Both the position numbers and the translations under genes were made by a program. DNA of 64,000 nucleotides, taken from NCBI GenBank assembly GCA_021234155.1, contig JAJEKV010000064.1:1426001-1490000 (forward strand), written 5' to 3'. Of this stretch, positions 9,787 through 21,790 are shown piece after piece. Position 1 is the first letter of the stretch. Each line of letters begins with the position of its first letter. This stretch comes from Isoetes taiwanensis (lineage: Eukaryota; Streptophyta; Lycopodiopsida; Isoetales; Isoetaceae). The notes under the pieces were generated by a model. It saw nothing but the letters and a program-made list of their open reading frames with translations. It ran no database searches and was not told where the DNA came from.

Positions 9787-12048
9787 ATGGATACTTCACT
9801 GGCTCACGCATCTCTGGCCATCCTTCTTGTTACGATGCTTTCCCTATCTAGCCCAGTTTCCGGACTTAATGATGTCTCTTCTTATATAGTCCTCATGGAT
9901 CAGACCAAAATGCCTGCAATTTTTAACCACTATGAAGAGTGGTACTCTAGTCTGACCACCAAATTAACCTATGTCTACAACAACAAATTCCAAGGCTTTT
10001 CGGGGCAGTTGACAGCGCTCCAAGTGGAAGCAGTACAGAAAATGAACGGATTTGTTGCCATATTTGGAGAAAAGGTGCATCAGTTGCATACAACACGCAC
10101 TCCAGAGTTTTTGTCTCTAAATTCAAGCGCTGGAATTTGGCCAGAGACAGACTATGGAAGCAACGTGATTATTGGGTTTCTGGACACAGGCATATGGCCA
10201 GAGAGTGCAAGTTTCAGAGACACAGGCATAGGCCCAGTACCTACAAAATGGAAAGGGGTATGCGAGGCAGGAGTTGGGTTCAATTCTTCTCACTGCAACA
10301 ACAAGCTAATAGGAGCAAGGTACTACTACAGGGGCTATTTGAGTTACTACGGTGCTCTAAATTGGAGCACAGAATATGCATCTGCAAGAGATAGCGACGG
10401 ACACGGTACTCACACTGCTTCAATTGCTGCAGGAAATTATGCTACAAATGCAAGCTTGTTTGGGCTTGCACAAGGCACTGCTAGAGGCACGGCCCCAAAA
10501 GCCAGAATTGCTGCTTACAAAGTTTGCTGGGAAGAAGGTTGCACCGATTCTGATATCATTGCAGCCATGGATCAGGCTGTGGCAGATGGAGTTGACGTTA
10601 TTTCTATGTCCTTAGGATCATCCTATGCCAGTAATTATCAGTCTGATCTAATTGCTATCGGCGCCTTCGCCGCCTCGAAAAATGGCGTATTCTTTTCGGC
10701 CTCTGCTGGAAATAATGGACCATACAGTTACTCTGTAGTTAATACTGCACCATGGATTACAACTGTTGGAGCTGGAACCATTGACAGGTCGTTTCCTGCC
10801 ACTGCTGTGCTTGGAAATGGACTTATTTTTAAAGGGCAATCTCTGTGCAGTGGAAAAGGTTTAGAAAATGCACAGGCGCCTCTTGTTTACTTGGGTTTCT
10901 GTGGTTCAGAAAGTGTGAACTCTAGTGTGGCAAGTGGTAAGATAGTTGTGTGTGACAGTTACTATTCAGCTTTACAAGGAATAAGGGTTTCAAAGGCAGG
11001 AGGAGTTGGCATGATTGTGGTGATGGATTACACCCTTGGCAATAGCACATTTCCTGAAAGCTATACCTTGCCTGCAGTTGCAATTACCTACACAGATGGT
11101 GTTGAGTTGAAGATGTATATTAACTCAACACAAGCTCCTACTTCAACTATCAAGCTGTATGGTACATTCCTCGGCGCTAAGCCCGCGCCGCAGGTGCCTT
11201 ACTTCTCTTCCAGGGGTCCTAACAGCATCAGCAAAGATGTGTTAAAACCTGATGTAATTGCACCTGGTTTTAACATCCTGGCCTCCTGGTCTGGCATTGC
11301 ATCACCATCAGGTCTGCTTGATGATCACAGAAGAGTTGAGTATAATATAATCTCAGGAACCTCCATGTCATGCCCTCATGTCAGTGGCATTGCTGCTCTG
11401 TTGAAAGCAGCCCATCCTTCCTGGAGCCCTGCTGCAATCAAATCTGCCATCATGACTACTTCCTACATATCTGATAACATTGGTGCCAATATTTCTGAGG
11501 CAACAACAGGCCAGTTTTCTAGCGTTTTTGCTTATGGATCAGGACATGTGGATCCTCAGAAAGCTCTAAATCCTGGACTTGTCTATGATCTAACAGAACA
11601 AGATTACATCAATTTCCTATGCAGTTACTATACCAGTCAAGACCTGCTAACCATTACTCAGAACTATTCTGTGTCATGTCCTGCAATAGTACCTCCAGCC
11701 CAAGAGTTCAACTACCCATCCTTTACTGCCGTCTTCAACTACAGCTTATTAAATTACAGTGGTGAAGTCTCCACCACATTTGGCAGAGTGGTGACCAATG
11801 TGGGAGATGCCAATTCCACTTATACTGCTAGTGTTGTAGCTCCGAGTGAATTGAATGTCACGGTTAGCCCTCCTTTGCTTGCATTCACAGAGCTAAATCA
11901 GACCTTGAGCTTTCGTGTCCTGGTGACTGCCCCTGCCTTGGTTGAATGGCACTCCGATTTTAAGAGTGTGGTATTGAGTTGGTCTGATGGGGTGCACACA
12001 GTCCAAAGCCCAATCACACTCTTGATTTCCTACTACTATTTTTCATGA
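9787..12048 (+). CDS. Subtilisin-like serine protease (plant SBT/S8A family), intronless, intact
   Basis: This 753-residue preproprotein has the usual plant subtilase layout and length. A signal peptide (residues 1 to about 26, ending SSPVSG) is followed by an I9 inhibitor prodomain (SYIVLMDQTKMP through HTTRTPEFLSL, ~32-112). The S8 catalytic domain has Asp133 (GFLDTGIWPES), His206 (DSDGHGTHTAS), oxyanion Asn309 (SASAGNNGP) and Ser526 (SGTSMSCPHVSG). A protease-associated insert lies around 355-460, and a C-terminal fibronectin-III-like domain around 650-750 (FGRVVTNVGDANSTYTASV). Many NxS/T sites fit a secreted glycoprotein. By family knowledge it would act in the apoplast or wall on peptide hormones or proteins; the substrate is unknown. 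The start is supported by the TATA box about 50 bases upstream and by a typical signal sequence. No stop or frameshift is seen and all catalytic residues are present. A decayed relative lies at 52931-54383. Confidence 0.97.
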   Translation: MDTSLAHASLAILLVTMLSLSSPVSGLNDVSSYIVLMDQTKMPAIFNHYEEWYSSLTTKLTYVYNNKFQGFSGQLTALQVEAVQKMNGFVAIFGEKVHQLHTTRTPEFLSLNSSAGIWPETDYGSNVIIGFLDTGIWPESASFRDTGIGPVPTKWKGVCEAGVGFNSSHCNNKLIGARYYYRGYLSYYGALNWSTEYASARDSDGHGTHTASIAAGNYATNASLFGLAQGTARGTAPKARIAAYKVCWEEGCTDSDIIAAMDQAVADGVDVISMSLGSSYASNYQSDLIAIGAFAASKNGVFFSASAGNNGPYSYSVVNTAPWITTVGAGTIDRSFPATAVLGNGLIFKGQSLCSGKGLENAQAPLVYLGFCGSESVNSSVASGKIVVCDSYYSALQGIRVSKAGGVGMIVVMDYTLGNSTFPESYTLPAVAITYTDGVELKMYINSTQAPTSTIKLYGTFLGAKPAPQVPYFSSRGPNSISKDVLKPDVIAPGFNILASWSGIASPSGLLDDHRRVEYNIISGTSMSCPHVSGIAALLKAAHPSWSPAAIKSAIMTTSYISDNIGANISEATTGQFSSVFAYGSGHVDPQKALNPGLVYDLTEQDYINFLCSYYTSQDLLTITQNYSVSCPAIVPPAQEFNYPSFTAVFNYSLLNYSGEVSTTFGRVVTNVGDANSTYTASVVAPSELNVTVSPPLLAFTELNQTLSFRVLVTAPALVEWHSDFKSVVLSWSDGVHTVQSPITLLISYYYFS

Positions 12049-12588
12049 TATGATCTAGTAATGTACCCAGCGTTGCTGGGCTATAATACAGTTATTGGGT
12101 TCAATGTTGTAAGATTCGTCCATCATTACTGGTGTGCAATTTGGGCTTAATTTTTGTGTAGTGTTTTATATCATGGAGACCCGATGCATTTCAAACGCTC
12201 CAGGCGTACCTATAAACTTCTTGCTTTTACAGTAGAACAGATAGTTACAATGCCCAACGATCGATGGGCATAGCTTGGGACTTCCATATGGTAGTGTGGA
12301 ACTTTCCATGTTTAATTTCTAGATTCATTAAAGTGATGATTTTTGTAAGTTTATTGATCCATTCTCCTCAACATTTAGCTAAGATTAGAATATGATTATT
12401 GTCTATAATGTGTCTATTCAAATGACAATTTCTCTAAAGTTTATTGATCCATTCTCCACAATTAGAAATGCAATGTAACTGAAGCATTATAGTTATAAGA
12501 TAGTTGGCTAGGAGTCACGATGGAACATTTGGCCTCCATTATTTCATTGCTAAGTGTAAGGGCATGTGATTGCATAACCCTTATAAAA
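12049..12588. other. 3' flank of the subtilase gene, no further gene
   Basis: A short hairpin (CCCAGCGTTGCTGGG, near 12067) lies just after the stop codon and probably falls in the 3' untranslated region. Two similar 25-base blocks (AAGTTTATTGATCCATTCTC near 12348 and 12438) form a short direct repeat. I see no coding potential. Confidence 0.5.
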
Positions 12589-13023
12589 CAATTTGTGATT
12601 GCAACAAACAACCCATGCTCTCCTTAACATAACTTGCTATGTGACGATGGGTGCACTATAAGAAACTCAATGGAGAGAGTTAAAGAGGGCACTTTTGATC
12701 TACATTAGGTTTCCCAATGACAATTTAGGGCTTCCGAGTGGTTGCTTTTTTTGCAAAATGCTGCCGTCTGTTGGATTTTCAGTGAGCCAAGCCGAGATTA
12801 GAAGGAGGTGAACGCATCTGGAGATCGGATTTTCTAAATTCTCTCTGGGTTGCTAAGTCGTGTGGGCAGTGAATTGCCTGAGCCGCCCTGGTCTGCTACG
12901 TGGTGTTGGAAGGCACCTTCTTCTCAATTCGGCTCCCAATTTCAGCTGCCTGATGTTAAGAAGATTGTTGCATTTATATGTAGTGGTTTTGGCGATGCTT
13001 CTCTTGCTGATTCTTTTGCAACC
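12589..13023. repeat. 435-bp dispersed repeat, copy 1
   Basis: This segment is about 97% identical to 26938-27376, with roughly a dozen differences by eye. It begins AATTTGTGATTGCAACAAA and runs to TTCTTTTGCAACCA, after which this copy continues into AGCAGCAACGCAAACGC. No TG...CA ends, target duplication or protein similarity is visible. It may be part of a larger repeat, since the second copy is cut at its end by an LTR. The two copies flank the CACTA-bounded interval as direct repeats. Confidence 0.85.
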
Positions 13024-13197
13024 AGCAGCAACGCAAACGCAAGTACGTTTTGGAGCTTGTGTTTTCAGAATTTAGGACTTGCCATGAATTGATAGGACTG
13101 CTGAACAAAGGCGAGAAGGATCTGGATTATGGCATAGCGATGGTTTGTATTGGGCTAGGGTGCAGGTCTTGGGGATCCATTGTTTGAGAGCTTGATC

Positions 13198-13745
13198 CAC
13201 TACAAGAGGATAGGGTTTTTGTGTCAACCCCTGCGTCACTACCTTCTAAGGTTTGTCAGATTTGTGTCAGAAGCTTGAAAGTGACACAAATTAATTTGAT
13301 TGCGTCAGAACTTGTGTCAATACAATTGTGTCAATAACAACGTCATTCTTATGGCACATGTGTGTCAAAATTTAGGAATTTTTTCGTTAGCTTTTATAAT
13401 GATGATTACATCGTTTATTGCAACAAGATTGTGACATAATTTAAGTCAATGTAGCAATAGGTTTGTTTCCACTATAACATCGTTAGTTCTACAGTTTTGG
13501 GTCGATTTTGTTACGCATTTGTGGCACATTTTGTGATAGTTTCTTGTCACCTTTTGTAGAACTTTTGCATCATTTTGTAGTATCATATATAATGGCAATT
13601 TTACGTCAACTTTTTGTTATAGATTGTGGCACTTATATCTTGTGATTGTGTCAAAAAAGTGTCAATGTAGTGACATTGTTAAGTAGAAATACATAGATAT
13701 CTTGACACAAAAAGGGCTAAGTGACACAAAAGTGCCACTAACTAA
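13198..13745. repeat. Left CACTA subterminal repeat region
   Basis: About 550 bases carry many degenerate copies of TGTGTCA, TGTGGCA and GCGTCA in both orientations (for example near 13222, 13267, 13315, 13330, 13362). In CACTA elements such motifs near the ends bind the regulatory transposon protein. The density drops sharply after 13745. Confidence 0.6.
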
Positions 13746-14574
13746 TATGAGGGAAACAACCTTGCAAATAAACATTTTATCTTCTTTTTTATTTTGGGAG
13801 AGCTTTGATATGTGTGCCAAGGAACGCCGCATGTAACGCCGCATGCGGCGTTCCCTTCATCTTGCGGCCTCTGCAGGATCGAAGTTCCCCTGGAACCAGT
13901 TGACGAAATTAAGTGCAAGTTTGAAATGGCCCGCCAGCATTCAATGAGAAAGTCTAGAACAAAGGAAGAATCCAGATGGCTTGGTTCTATACGAAATTTA
14001 TGCTGAGCTTTCTCCAACGTCTCATTCGGCGCCTATCTCATTTGTTTGATTCGGTGCCCATCTCATTTGGCACTCAGCTTTGTCGGCTTGGAAACGTGAG
14101 TAGAGAACCGTGGATCTGCAGTATACACGCCTTTGGAATGACTTTGATGGTGGCTTTGCTCAGATTTTTGTTCGATCTTCCTTCTAGAGCCGAGCTTGGA
14201 AGGTTTCTCATTGCTTTCATTTGATCATTTGTGCTTGAGTTGGGTCAGATATTGCTAGAAAACTAACGGTAACATTTTTTTCTTAGGATTTCCAGGATTC
14301 AAAGCTTCCGATTTGTTCTTCTCTTGCTTCGCAAAATACGAAATAATCAAATCACTATGCATGTTCTCATGATTTTAATTGGTAAGATTGCATCGGTTCG
14401 AAATGACTGCTTTTGGTCATGTTGCTTATTTGAAAAATATTTTGGCATAAGTTGGAGTTGCTGCAGCTTGGCATCCAAATTTACATCCGATTGAAAGCTA
14501 CCCAATACAATATCGACATCCAGTTCACACATCCAAATATAGAATATCCGCGAAAATTATGCCTTGTGAAATTA

Positions 14575-15262
14575 CGTAATATGTTTATGCCTCTTCTCTT
14601 TCTTAGTGTTGGAGTAAATCTTTATCTTCTTTACAAGAAAATGTGCATGTAAAAAAGACTGCACCGGTTTGCATGTTGTAGATAATTCCATTCGGGAAGA
14701 TTATTTTCGATGAGGTCTCAATTACACTTTCGAATATACATGTCAATAATATCATGTAGCATACCCAAGCATTTCGATAAGCCATGCACATCAAAATGCG
14801 GGGAGATGCAATTGAAACATAGCTCTGGCGGCGATTCGAAAAAATATGAGGAAGTCTCAGATTCTTCATCATCGAACGTAATCCAAGAAGAAAATCCAAA
14901 TTTTATTTGTGGCCAAATCCACGTGCCTTTGCTTTGAGGGGATTCCGTTGTTGTATTGAGGGGATGTATTTTGCTAATGTTTGTTATAAGAGTGAATGTC
15001 TTTAAATATTATTTGAATTAAAATTTTGTTTTGCTTCCTCAATTGCATATTGCTTTCCGATTTTGCGGGGTTGCGACCTTATTACTTACACTCGACCCGG
15101 AGGTTGTTGTTGAAGAGAGGTATATCTTTATTGTGGTAATATTCTTATACCTCTTCTCTTTCTTGAATGTTGGAGTAAATCTTTATATTCAGTTTGCCAT
15201 TTTTATCTTAAGTTTGCATGTAAATAGGGTGTACCAGGTTTGCTGTTGTAGATAATTCCATT
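14575..15262. repeat. Direct repeat pair of ~125 bp
   Basis: The blocks at about 14575-14700 and 15140-15262 share CCTCTTCTCTTTCTT, TGTTGGAGTAAATCTTTAT and TTGTAGATAATTCCATT in the same order, with diverged spacers. Between them (14785-14936) is a short exon-like frame with a serine/acidic run (EEVSDSSSSNVIQEENPNF) ending at a stop codon. I cannot assign it to a gene. Confidence 0.6.
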
Positions 15263-18200
15263 TGTAGCACAAGCGGGGGAAGAGGGATTTAGATTCATAA
15301 TATGGCCCCTTCCATCTTTAGCTCATGTCTATATCCGGTTCTTTTGCAATGGAACCAATTTATTGCTATGTAACTTAAATCTATGTGCACTTTTTTGAAG
15401 TTGAAACATGTGAATGGAAGGACGCGTGCACAATTAGATTTATATGTTCATGCTTTCTTATTGACTCGGATCCGCATCGTAACCTAAATCTAGCTCACGT
15501 AAGTATGAATTAACCGTAGACTTACGATATTTTTAAAGGAGAATAAACCACGGCATCGATGTACCGAAGTAATGCGATGAATGGATTCGGCCACTCTACT
15601 TACTCTATCAAAAAGTTATATTTGAATCATGAGGATGGAGGGTGGTCGCGAGCGAACCTCTAAATTTAGCTAGCCACACTCCCATTTACATGCTTCTATT
15701 ATAATCTTTAGTGTCCTGAAATTTTCTAAATTTAAAACACATATTGTCCGCAAATCTCCTCGCAATGGATACAACTGCATGAACCCCGCGCATTGTGAGC
15801 ATCGATTTTGTAATATGGGCAAGCAAAAGATGGTAAGCATTTTTTCTCTTCGCTTATGATGCTAGCTATATAGAATGCCAAGGTTCATTCTTTGTTATTC
15901 TGTTTGTAGATCCTTGCAAGAGTTGTCTAACATAACAGATTCAAAATGTGGATTTGACATGGGTCTATGAGCTTGATCAATGATTCTTACTACCAACTGG
16001 AGCACTTTCTCTAGCGAGGCTACTTTGATCGTTGAAATTTCTGCACTACAAGCACCGCTAGGTATTTACTGATTCAATAACCATCTTAGTTTAAATTATC
16101 ATTTCATACTTTTGTTGTATAGGAGGATTAAAATCTTTGGAGCAAAGGGCTTTCTAACAAGCATTGTTGTTTCATCTCTGCAGAACACCACGCTAGCAAC
16201 TATAGCATTTGAAGATATGTCGCAAGCAAGTGTTTCAAGCAACGCCATGCCCCTTGAATTTCTATGCATAAATGAAACATGTGTTTTGTTTTCAAATGAA
16301 ATAGGTTTTTCTCAGGTGCCCATGTCCAAGACATTGAATCAACATATTTTTTCCTAGATTCTTTGTCCTCATAACCAAACATTAGGAGGGTAAGTTTGTT
16401 TGCTTCTTTATTTTCTATGCTTTCTCGATACAAATTTTTGCGGGGGTGTAGGAATCACTTGGCTTAGTTCCACATTCGTATAGAGAAGTCATAGAGCCAA
16501 GTTTCATGCAAGAATAAGTTTTAGGAACTTCATTGTGAACATAGTGGTTGTTATATTTCTCCATGTGTTGGGAATTTAAGATTTCGATTTGCGAGCCACA
16601 GTTCTGGGTGGAGAGATCTTCTAAGGTAATGAATGTTCCAACAACATTTCTTTTTGAGTGGCAACATCTTTTTGTTAATCCTCTATGCCCCTTATGGATC
16701 TTTCTATTTTTTTTTTTTTTCAAGAGCTTAGCTCCTTTTATAATTAAACTTGCAAACGATTGTTAAGCATTTTGGCATGATTACATGCTAGATATTTATT
16801 TTGCTTGCGGGTTTCTACCTTGGTACTTGTCGAGCATTACAACCGGGAGGGCTAATCAGTAGCAATATTAAATACAACATTGAGTCCAATGTAAGATGAG
16901 CTGATTCCTTTTTGTACTTTTTTGTCCTTCATTTGGCTACTTGCAGAGAAAAAACTGCATGTGAATCATGCTAGATATTTATCTAAATGTGGATCATGTG
17001 TATATCTGCACTTTTGTCGAGACTTAGATTGCACAACAAAGTTATTGCATTTTCAAAGTGGGTTGCAGTAGTACGATAAAGGTATCTCCATATGGCACAT
17101 TTCAAAAGAGCATATATAACATAGCTTTGCAATAGCTATTGTAGCTATAACTTTTATTCTCTTATTTATGGGCAAACCTGATATACACTACATAGAAGGT
17201 TGCCCAATTAGATGCATCTATTTCTACCTAGGCACTCAGATATACACGTACCATAGCCTACACGGATCCAGAGTGTCAACAATGCCCATGTGATGGCAAA
17301 ACAAGATGTGAAGGCAAAGATGAAGATGCTCACCTTCATCTTTCTCTAGATCTCGATCCTATATATCTATGTCGGGTTGTAGACATGGTAAGCACCATCC
17401 AATATTTCTTCTCTTTCTTTTCCTTCCCTTTTCAAGTTTGTCCGCAATGAGTCATGTAATTAGCAAGCAAAGGCGTAAAAAGTCACCGCAAATCGAAAAA
17501 CCTATCGATGCCATTGGTAGAAAATGCTTGATTACATGATCAGAAAAAAAAAATAGCTACTAATATGAATCTGGCGGAAATGGCAAGATGCGATTTGGAT
17601 AGTAAAAACACAGGATCTTTTTGCAAACCCTGAGCTGATTTTTATGAAGAAAGATGCATTATGATGCAACCGGATCCCGGAAGAAAATGCTTGAGTTGAA
17701 AATTATGATGTTCCTTAGCACCGCAATTTATGTACTTTGTTCCTACCGACCGAGATCTTCTTTTAAAATTGAATGTGAACGTCCCCGCTTTTGCGGTTCA
17801 CGCTACAAGACAATTTAATGTTTACGGCTTTAATGCAATCGTGAACATGAATTGTTTTTACATTTTACATAAATTGATGTAATGAATTTAGCTATTAAAC
17901 TACTTCAAGAATGCAACAATTTGGATGCCGTAAGTTTTGTATCTACAATTGAGATTTATGAATTGACACATAGATGAATATATTTTTCCAAAATTGGATG
18001 TAAAACATAAAAGGCCCAAACTTTAAAGACTAACTAGCATGAGTTGAGATGAAATTCAAAGTCAGTAGTCATACACACTTAAACATCAAAAGATTTATCA
18101 CCCAATACAATAACAACAATTGCATCAAAATTTGTCACATCTACAAACTTCTATATTATACTGTGGTGCTGCTACTGTATATGCTGTTGATATCCTACAC

Positions 18201-18630
18201 TTATTATTTTTTAACTTTCTTTCCATGTCTCAATATTTATAAACGTGTTCTTTATGCCCGGTTGTGTGCATTTTTCCTGTTTGCATTTTACCAGATTCAG
18301 CATCTCCTGACGTTTATTGACATGTCAGCCTCACAAGTGAGCTTCACATCAAGCCGACAGACGTTCCTAGAGTGTTTGGGATAGGTTCTTCATGATGTGG
18401 ATCCATTGAGGCTGACGAACATAATCTCTATTCAGTATTTGTGTGTAGACCCAATATATTTATGTAAGACTTTGTTTGAACTTCATGGTATGTGTACATT
18501 TTAAAGATAAAGTTCGTTCTCCATCTATATGTGTCTATTGCACCTAAACATATATTGCCTTAAATGCATTGCACATTTTTCATGATATAACCATGACTAA
18601 CGCACATTGATGCCTTCACACGTCCACGAC
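15263..18630. other. AT-rich non-coding stretch, probably Helitron or CACTA interior
   Basis: No frame here has convincing composition or motif. The longest frames (for example 18049-18384) are leucine/tyrosine-rich products of AT-rich DNA. It ends at the Helitron-type terminus at 18634-18663, so part of it may be Helitron body, but I could not locate the matching 5' end. Confidence 0.4.
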
Positions 18631-18633
18631 CAA

Positions 18634-18663
18634 TGCCCGGCATCGCCGGGCACACGTTTCTAG
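18634..18663 (+). mobile_element. Helitron 3' terminus
   Basis: A GC-rich perfect stem (TGCCCGGC, loop ATC, GCCGGGCA) at 18634-18652 is followed seven bases later by CTAG at 18660-18663 and then T. This is the plant Helitron 3' signature: a hairpin a few bases before CTRR, with insertion before T. A nearly identical hairpin and CTAG lie at 59576-59603, so the two belong to one family. Confidence 0.7.
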
Positions 18664-18792
18664 TAGTTTTTAATTAGACTATCATGGTTTTAATGGTACT
18701 ATATAAACAATATAACCAATATTTGTTACAGGTGCTCCCAAGGGCATAGCCGGAATCGGGCCCTTGACGGACGTTCATGAGCACGGGGGTAC

Positions 18793-20112
18793 TGTTGGTC
18801 ACGGTTGCCGGGCAGTTGTGATTTAATGGGCCATATTGACTGTAACCAGTCTATGGTGACGGGAAGCGGAATAAGGGGTAGTAATGGCTAGCGGCGGGTA
18901 ATGGTCCGCTAGGGGGCACTAATATTACTAAATATTAGTGCGGGAGGAGCTAACAGAGTTTGCCGAGGCAGAAGACCTATATGGTTGCATGGTTAACATT
19001 ATTATGTTAATGTTAATGTTAATGTAACTTGTATAGGCATTAGGGGCCAATGTTATTAACATGAAAGATAAATATGTTAGCTATGGTTTTAATAAACCAT
19101 TAAAGAGACACGTGGCAGCAAAGGATTCGATGGGTCATAGAAATCTGATATTGATCAGAGGAGACGAATTCGTGAAGGAATCCAGCTGCCAGATCGATGG
19201 GAGTTGTAGAGAACGGATTTAGATCAAATAAAAGCCTAATCTGGCCGGTTTTGGGCATATAGGACTGATAATTAACTCCAGAGCTTGTATTATAAAGCTG
19301 GGAGGAAGTATTGGTTGAGGGCACAAATTTGCATCAGAAGAATAGGAGAGCCGATTCTGCTATAAGACTTGGCTAATTGATTCAAGAGCTAGGCCTTGAG
19401 CTCGGATTTGGATTCCAAGGTCGTAGGGTGTGGCTCAAGGCGATTATTCTTGCCGGGGCCGTTAAGCTTGGCCAGCCGGTAACCATTCATCCAGGGAGAA
19501 TTCTCTGGAAGGATCCAGTCTGTGTGGGTGGTTTTGCATAGTAGCAAGCTATCGTGGTCAGTGAGGGGGATCTAGGATCCAAGGTGTGGGCGGTTCTTAC
19601 CGGCGTAGCAACGCGGGCAAGGGTTTTCCTTTGGAAAATTTTTGTCTTTATGAATTAATGGTATCGAGCCTAATGGTGAATCACACACCCGATATCTTGC
19701 CGCTAGACCAATTGGCCGGTTTGCACGACGTGCATCCGGCGAGAAGGCGGCATAATACCGCTTTCCGAGGACATTCATCCGGAAGATGAACCGCCCGAAG
19801 TTCGATTTGGACGAAATTGCACCCTCGATGTCTTTGCTCCATTAGCGGTGACCTATGGGTGCTTTGTCCATGCAAATGCTTTGCAAGTCTGCGACTAATC
19901 GCGGTTTTGGTGATGCCGAGAACGCCCGGGAGCAAGTCTTGAAAGGTCCCGTAAGTATGAACTTACCTGACAATGATGAAGTTCTTGTCAACCGATCGTA
20001 TAGGGAACTAAACGAAATAAGAACTGAACAAGCCAAGTTCAGGGATACCCTAGGGTTGATGCAAGAAAACTTGCAGAAGTGGCACAAGGCCCCCAAAAAT
20101 GAACTTGTATAA
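18793..20112 (+). mobile_element. Possible truncated LTR retrotransposon (LTR, PBS-like site, gag-like frame)
   Basis: A TGTTGG start near 18793 is followed by ~860 bases without coding, then TGGTATCGAGCC near 19659, close to the usual plant methionyl-tRNA primer site TGGTATCAGAGCC. An 85-codon frame (19855-20112) follows, with a charged, coiled-coil-like stretch (SYRELNEIRTEQAKFRDTL). The LTR end lacks a clear CA and no pol is present. It fits the 5' part of a non-autonomous or truncated element, but the call is weak. The spacer also holds a short inverted repeat (CACTAATA...TATTAGTG, near 18917). Confidence 0.35.
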
Positions 20113-21640
20113 AAAATTAGCATGAAAACCAGTATGTATGTGGTTTTCTTAGACGATAATCCACCATGTAAAAAAAAACCATGTGTCCTTCCTAGTTTTA
20201 CAAAACCCATAATTTGATTTACGAATTTCCGTTCGACTATGTCGTGGACCGCAACCTCCTTCTAAAGGAATTTGATTTAGCCAGACAGAGCAGTTATAGT
20301 ATAGCAAAATACCTGGGTAAGGCTTTACCTCAGTAAGTTTTTTCGTCTACCAATGGATACATTTAATCTATGGCTAGAAAAATTAAAAACCTTTGGAAAA
20401 TAAGCTATCGCTCTTTATTTGCATTGAGCTTCGATGGTTCGACGATATGCTCCTTGCCGGAGGTTAGCATCCCAAGGTCTGCAGATTGGGTCACAGAAGA
20501 AAGGCCGCCTGGTAGCTTTTTAACTCACCTCACAATTATGTTTAATATGAAGAAGCTCGTGGCCAATGAAAGGCATGTGTAGCTCAAGGTAAAGGCCCCC
20601 AACTCTGCCAGATTGTTGCCAAGGCTCCACTCTGTTTGCTTGTCTGCCTATCTGCCTGCGTGACTTTTATTTAAATGTAGGTACATATTTCCAAATTCTT
20701 GCTTAAAATACCAATGACGGATCTGAATCTCCATCAGGCTATCTTTCTTGGCCATGCACGAGGTGTGAAGATGGACTTTCAGCATTAGTAGATCTGCTAC
20801 CCCCTTGAGATAAGTATCCCTCTACTGATCGTGAGTAGATGATCCATCCAACACTGCAGAAAATTCATTCAAGCCATTTTCATTTATTGTGCAGAAAATC
20901 TAATTACCTGGTCCATGTCCCTGTTTTCCAGCCCTTTGTACATAGTTGCAACAACACAAATCAGTTCAGGTCACATGACATTAAGGGCTACATTAATTGG
21001 AGTCTCATCTAGTGATGAAAGGTTTGTGTTATAGATTGCCCAGATTGTACAAACAATGTAGGCTCTACAATAGTTCCAGTCGATTCTTGAGTTTCTTCCT
21101 TTTGTGCAGTCCATTAAATTAAAGATAGGGTTATTGTTTTCATCCCAAGTTCATCCCATTTCGTGATGGCATGAGCATGGTGAAAAGGCAAAGATGAGTG
21201 ATGGTGTGGCAAAATACGAAGGGGTGGAAATATGAAGAATTTGCCTAGCCAACTTTGCAATTTTTTAGAATAAGCATATTTCACCGTGGTGACTTGGCAT
21301 TTCATTGGATGATGTGGCATGTCACATGACGTCTAAGCATTTTATGCACTTTTCATAGAAATTGATACCGAAGGAGCCGCCAATCTTCGGATATGAAGGT
21401 TCAGAAGCCACCAAGTTAGATGGTTGGGGTTTCCAAATTCCTCCTCGCTAATGATCTATAGAATTTAGCCAAAGTTAAAGATAAAAATTGGCTTTAGATA
21501 GATAATGATAACGTCGCAACAACAAAGCTTGAATCCCTGATAACAACGGAGAAACCCTGCTTCTTCCGGCATGACTCTGCAGTGAAGAGCATAAGACGGT
21601 CTGTAGGTGTTTGGATCCTTCTGTGATACAGATGAAAGGA
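20113..21640. other. Unassigned stretch inside the CACTA interval
   Basis: There are short frames only, none with recognisable motifs or splice-supported structure. Base composition is ordinary. I see nothing beyond scattered AT-rich tracts. Confidence 0.4.
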
Positions 21641-21649
21641 GGGACATAT

Positions 21650-21790
21650 TGCCTTCAGAGTTTCTGGATAATCTGTGTCTTCAAAGGCTGGTTGATCAGG
21701 TGAGCCAAGGGCATAGGATTCTTGTTGGGGTTCGATTCCCCAAGCCCTGGTCTGGTTCAAGTCTGAGTTCTATCAGGATCAGAAATTAAA
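21650..21790 (+). repeat. Possible tRNA-derived SINE head
   Basis: A good RNA polymerase III B-box with a closed T-arm (TGGGG TTCGATT CCCCA, near 21732-21749) follows GGTTGATCAGGTGAGCC (A-box-like) and GGGCATAGGATTCTTG. This spacing and these phrases are common in plant SINEs. No complete cloverleaf with a proper acceptor stem can be drawn, so it is not called a tRNA gene. The tail was not found. Confidence 0.4.

Larger units (their letters stand above)
7026..9872. repeat. ~0.92-kb tandem duplication joining Copia debris to the subtilase 5' end
   Basis: The segment 7026-7946 (Copia RT fragment, A-rich linker, subtilase promoter and signal-peptide codons) is repeated at about 7953-9872, where a 1-kb PIF/Harbinger-like element has been added. 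Without that insertion both units are about 920 bp. The junction at 7946/7947 fuses the first ~27 codons of the truncated subtilase copy to the Copia fragment of unit 2. Because unit 2 runs into the intact gene, unequal exchange or template switching must have copied the gene's 5' end leftward. Confidence 0.85.

Noticed and set aside
12067..12095. Helitron end at the hairpin after the subtilase gene
   Set aside because: The hairpin is weak and is followed by CTATAATA rather than CTRR-T at the right distance.
18049..18384. 111-codon ORF with apparent transmembrane stretches
   Set aside because: Leu/Tyr-rich product of AT-rich DNA without other support.
21690..21760. A tRNA gene
   Set aside because: Good T-arm and B-box, but no acceptor stem or anticodon arm of normal length; kept only as a possible SINE.
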